A stretch of 36,504 nt of DNA, taken from Oscillospiraceae bacterium (GTDB lineage Bacteria > Bacillota > Clostridia > Oscillospirales > Oscillospiraceae). The DNA is taken from positions 1 through 36,504 of the forward strand of contig JAHHSJ010000017.1 of NCBI GenBank assembly GCA_020025295.1, written 5' to 3'. Of the stretch, positions 34,816 through 36,504 are shown piece by piece; the stretch's first letter is position 1; each line of letters starts with the position of its first letter. The notes beneath the pieces were generated by a model, which searched no databases, was not told the DNA's origin, and was given only the letters and a program-made list of their open reading frames with translations. A program made the translations under genes and the position numbers.

Positions 34816-35334
34816 ATGCTCAGCGAACAGCTTCACACCCTCCGAACCCGGCAGGGGCTGTCCCAGCAGGCGCTGGCGGAGCAGCTCCATGTGGTGCGGC
34901 AAACGGTGTCCAAGTGGGAGCAGGGCCGCTCCGTTCCCGATGCCACCACCCTTCCCCGGCTGGCAGAGGTGCTTCACACCTCCGTGCCTGAGCTGCTGGA
35001 GCTGGACACTCCGGCAGACCCTTCCTCCATTCAGGCACAAGTAGAACAGCTGCAAGCCCAGCTTCGCCGTGAGGCTGTCCTGCGCCGCAGAAGGGGCTTT
35101 CAGGTGCTGACCCTCGTCGCTCTGCTGCTGTCGGTGGGTTCCCTTGTTCTGCTTGGGCTGGCCGGTCGTGAACTGCACCTGCTCCAACAGACCGCCGCAC
35201 CCATCATCGGCGGCGGCGACGCCGCCACTCAAATCTATGTGACCAGCCTTGTCCCCGACCTGCTGCTCTGCGTGCCGCCTTTGGTTCTGCTGGCGGTGGG
35301 GCTGATTGGACTGCGCCGCACCTACCGAAAGTGA
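34816..35334 (+). CDS. XRE-family regulator with C-terminal membrane helices
   Basis: The product has 172 residues. Residues 1-62 are an XRE helix-turn-helix (LHTLRTRQGLSQQALAEQLH, then VVRQTVSKWEQGRSVPD), a very common clostridial wording. A short coiled-coil stretch (IQAQVEQLQAQLRRE) leads to two membrane helices, about residues 94-115 and 142-162. Such membrane-tied regulators are widespread, and their signals are mostly unknown. I chose ATG 34816, with AAAGGA 10 bases upstream, over a GTG seven codons earlier. The next gene, 8 bases on, encodes a small lipoprotein, which may be its partner or target. Confidence 0.85.
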   Translation: MLSEQLHTLRTRQGLSQQALAEQLHVVRQTVSKWEQGRSVPDATTLPRLAEVLHTSVPELLELDTPADPSSIQAQVEQLQAQLRREAVLRRRRGFQVLTLVALLLSVGSLVLLGLAGRELHLLQQTAAPIIGGGDAATQIYVTSLVPDLLLCVPPLVLLAVGLIGLRRTYRK

Positions 35335-35342
35335 GGTATTTC

Positions 35343-35756
35343 ATGAAAACCCATGCCATTTCTGCCCTTGCGGTGCTGTTTGCTCTGCTGACCCTGTGCT
35401 CCGGCTGTGGAACATCCATGGAACTCGACGCACAGGACTGGACGCTTAGTCAGCTCAGCCGCATCACAGCAGAAGACGAAATAACCGAGCTTTACCCCGG
35501 CGATGACGCCGACGGTGTTCCCCAGCTGACCTGCTTTGCCGGGCAGGGTACCTTCACCCTCACCGATCAGATCCACGGCACCCGTTGGCAGGGTTCCTAT
35601 CAGGTGCTGAATCACTCCTCCTCCGGCACCGGCTACACCCTCACCATCGACGGGCAAACCGGCACCGCCATGGTGTCCTACACCCGCTACGCCTCGGAGG
35701 ATTCCGTCCCCACTCTGGTCATGCAGCTTGGAGAATACCTGTTCACCTTCCAATAA
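35343..35756 (+). CDS. Small putative lipoprotein of unknown function
   Basis: This 137-residue protein begins with a signal peptide (MKTHAISALAVLFALLTLCS) ending at a Cys near residue 22 in CSGCG, an acceptable but not ideal lipobox. The mature part is small and beta-rich: TCFAGQGTFTLTDQIHGTRW, QGSYQVLNHSSSGTGYTLTI, and PTLVMQLGEYLFTFQ. I do not recognise a family. GAGGT lies 5 bases before the ATG at 35343. It follows the membrane XRE regulator by 8 bases and is probably made from the same transcript. It may sit on the outer face of the membrane. Confidence 0.72.
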   Translation: MKTHAISALAVLFALLTLCSGCGTSMELDAQDWTLSQLSRITAEDEITELYPGDDADGVPQLTCFAGQGTFTLTDQIHGTRWQGSYQVLNHSSSGTGYTLTIDGQTGTAMVSYTRYASEDSVPTLVMQLGEYLFTFQ

Positions 35757-35826
35757 GCACAAAAAAACAGCGTGTATCCAAGAGGTACGCCCTATAAGGA
35801 AGTTTTCCTGAAATACTCAAAAAACA

Positions 35827-35868
35827 AAAGTGGAGTGTGTCAAATCTGACACACCCCACTTTCTTTAT
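35827..35868 (-). terminator. Terminator between the lipoprotein and NUDIX genes
   Basis: AAAGTGG-A-GTGTGTCA and its complement, with one mismatch, pair around AATC. T-rich sequence follows on the minus strand, so it serves mainly the NUDIX gene but could stop plus-strand reading too. The stretch 35757-35826 holds only a weak AGGAA/TTCCT hairpin. Confidence 0.75.
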
Positions 35869-35889
35869 AATCTATTAGAAACATCCAAA

Positions 35890-36342
35890 TTATTTTAACT
35901 CGTAAGTCCACTCACCGTTTTTGAGATAATAATAAAACTCACTAAGATTATCATCCAAAAACACTTTCAGCATATCTCTCATATCAAGAGAAAGATCCGA
36001 AGTTAACAATTTGTCCCATGGAACCCAAAAAACCTCTCCTTCATCAGAAGATTTCAATTCACCCTTGAATTTATCAGTCTTATAAAAGAAAACCATGTAT
36101 CTGGAGCCGTCAGCTTTTGTCCAATTCTTGATACCACACAACTGCGGTGATTGGATAGTAAGTCCGGTTTCTTCATATACCTCACGAATGACAGCATCAG
36201 CAAAAGATTCATTCTTTTCAACATGACCACCAGGAAATGTAATACCATTCCAGTCGCTATTAACCTTATTTTGCACCAAAACTTGGTTGTCTTGATAAAT
36301 CATACACATATTTGTGAGGGTTACAATTTCTGTTCTGTCCAT
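35890..36342 (-). CDS. NUDIX hydrolase, 8-oxo-dGTP diphosphatase-like
   Basis: The product has 150 residues. The Nudix box is complete: GHVEKNESFADAVIREVYEE followed by TGL, giving G-x5-E-x7-REV-x-EE-x-G-L with the metal-binding glutamates. The start TEIVTLTNMCMIYQDNQVLV and the segment WNGITFPGGHVE resemble MutT/YtkD-type enzymes that remove oxidised nucleotides from the pool. The real substrate cannot be told. AAGAGG lies 5 bases before the ATG. The gene is clearly AT-richer than the preceding 10 kb, so it may have been acquired or may mark the start of another island. A weak promoter (TTGCTT-18-TATGCT) can be seen upstream on the minus strand. Confidence 0.88.
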   Translation of the reverse strand: MDRTEIVTLTNMCMIYQDNQVLVQNKVNSDWNGITFPGGHVEKNESFADAVIREVYEETGLTIQSPQLCGIKNWTKADGSRYMVFFYKTDKFKGELKSSDEGEVFWVPWDKLLTSDLSLDMRDMLKVFLDDNLSEFYYYLKNGEWTYELK

Positions 36343-36414
36343 TCAAAACCTCTTAAAATTTAACATATAACTGTTGGCTTAGCATATCTGCATCATCTTA
36401 ACGAGCATACCTTT

Positions 36415-36464
36415 TTTACTCCTTTGGAAGCAAAATGGTACAATCGTTAGGAGCGCACTCCTAA
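36415..36464 (+). promoter_or_regulatory. Promoter-like sequence with palindrome, pointing out of the window
   Basis: TTTACT (36415-36420), 18 bases, then TACAAT (36439-36444) resemble a weak sigma-A promoter. The inverted repeat TTAGGAG-CGCA-CTCCTAA (36447-36464) follows directly and could be an operator or a short hairpin. I see no gene between 36343 and the window end at 36504. Confidence 0.45.
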
Positions 36465-36504
36465 GACCTTTTTCGGAAATACATCCTTATCTGGTGTGTG
36501 CAAA

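Overview
The window looks like a chromosome segment of a GC-rich member of the Bacillota, most likely a gut-type clostridium of the Oscillospirales. The reasons are the RsgI/SigI pair, the CIRCE-controlled htpG, the gdpP-rplI-dnaB and tilS-hpt-ftsH orders, strong AGGAGG ribosome binding sites and sigma-A promoters, together with high GC in the third codon position. The assignment to order is an inference; no rRNA or tRNA gene is present to fix it.

Region 1 (1-8045) is one end of a siphovirus-like prophage. Reading leftwards from position 7231 on the minus strand come terS, terL, portal, scaffold, major capsid, head-tail connector, head closure, tail terminator, tail tube, two tail assembly chaperones and the start of the tape measure, which runs off the left edge. 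A divergent CI/LexA-type repressor lies at 7464-8045. Two essential head genes are broken: terL by a one-base frameshift in an A run and portal by an in-frame TGA. The repressor also lacks the residues needed for self-cleavage. The element therefore looks like a decaying or domesticated prophage.

Region 2 (8064-12106) holds host genes: a Cof-type HAD phosphatase, a sodium-coupled NSS/SNF transporter divergent from an XRE regulator, and a GNAT acetyltransferase. Strong hairpin terminators separate them.

Region 3 (12273-17291) is the most suggestive locus. A VTC-domain protein, a DUF4956 membrane protein, a secreted metallo-beta-lactamase-fold lipoprotein with a lamin-tail-like end, and a second DUF4956 paralogue are closely packed. 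They are followed, from their own promoter, by sigI and rsgI. The RsgI here lacks the usual Asn-Pro self-cleavage site and ends in a long acidic tail.

Region 4 (17626-26762) has asnS, htpG (under CIRCE), a CPBP membrane protease and proS. Between asnS and htpG sits one AT-rich gene of about 1,014 codons, probably acquired by transfer. It encodes a calcineurin-type metallophosphoesterase with a large unrecognised N-terminal region carrying a repeated motif.

Region 5 (26908-34745) is a single plus-strand housekeeping run, gdpP-rplI-dnaB-tilS-hpt-ftsH, with a good promoter at one end, a strong terminator at the other and stop/start overlaps inside. It combines c-di-AMP turnover, translation, replication, tRNA-Ile modification, purine salvage and membrane proteolysis. 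Region 6 (34763-36504) has an XRE-transmembrane regulator with a small lipoprotein, then an AT-rich NUDIX hydrolase and a promoter/palindrome region leading out of the window.
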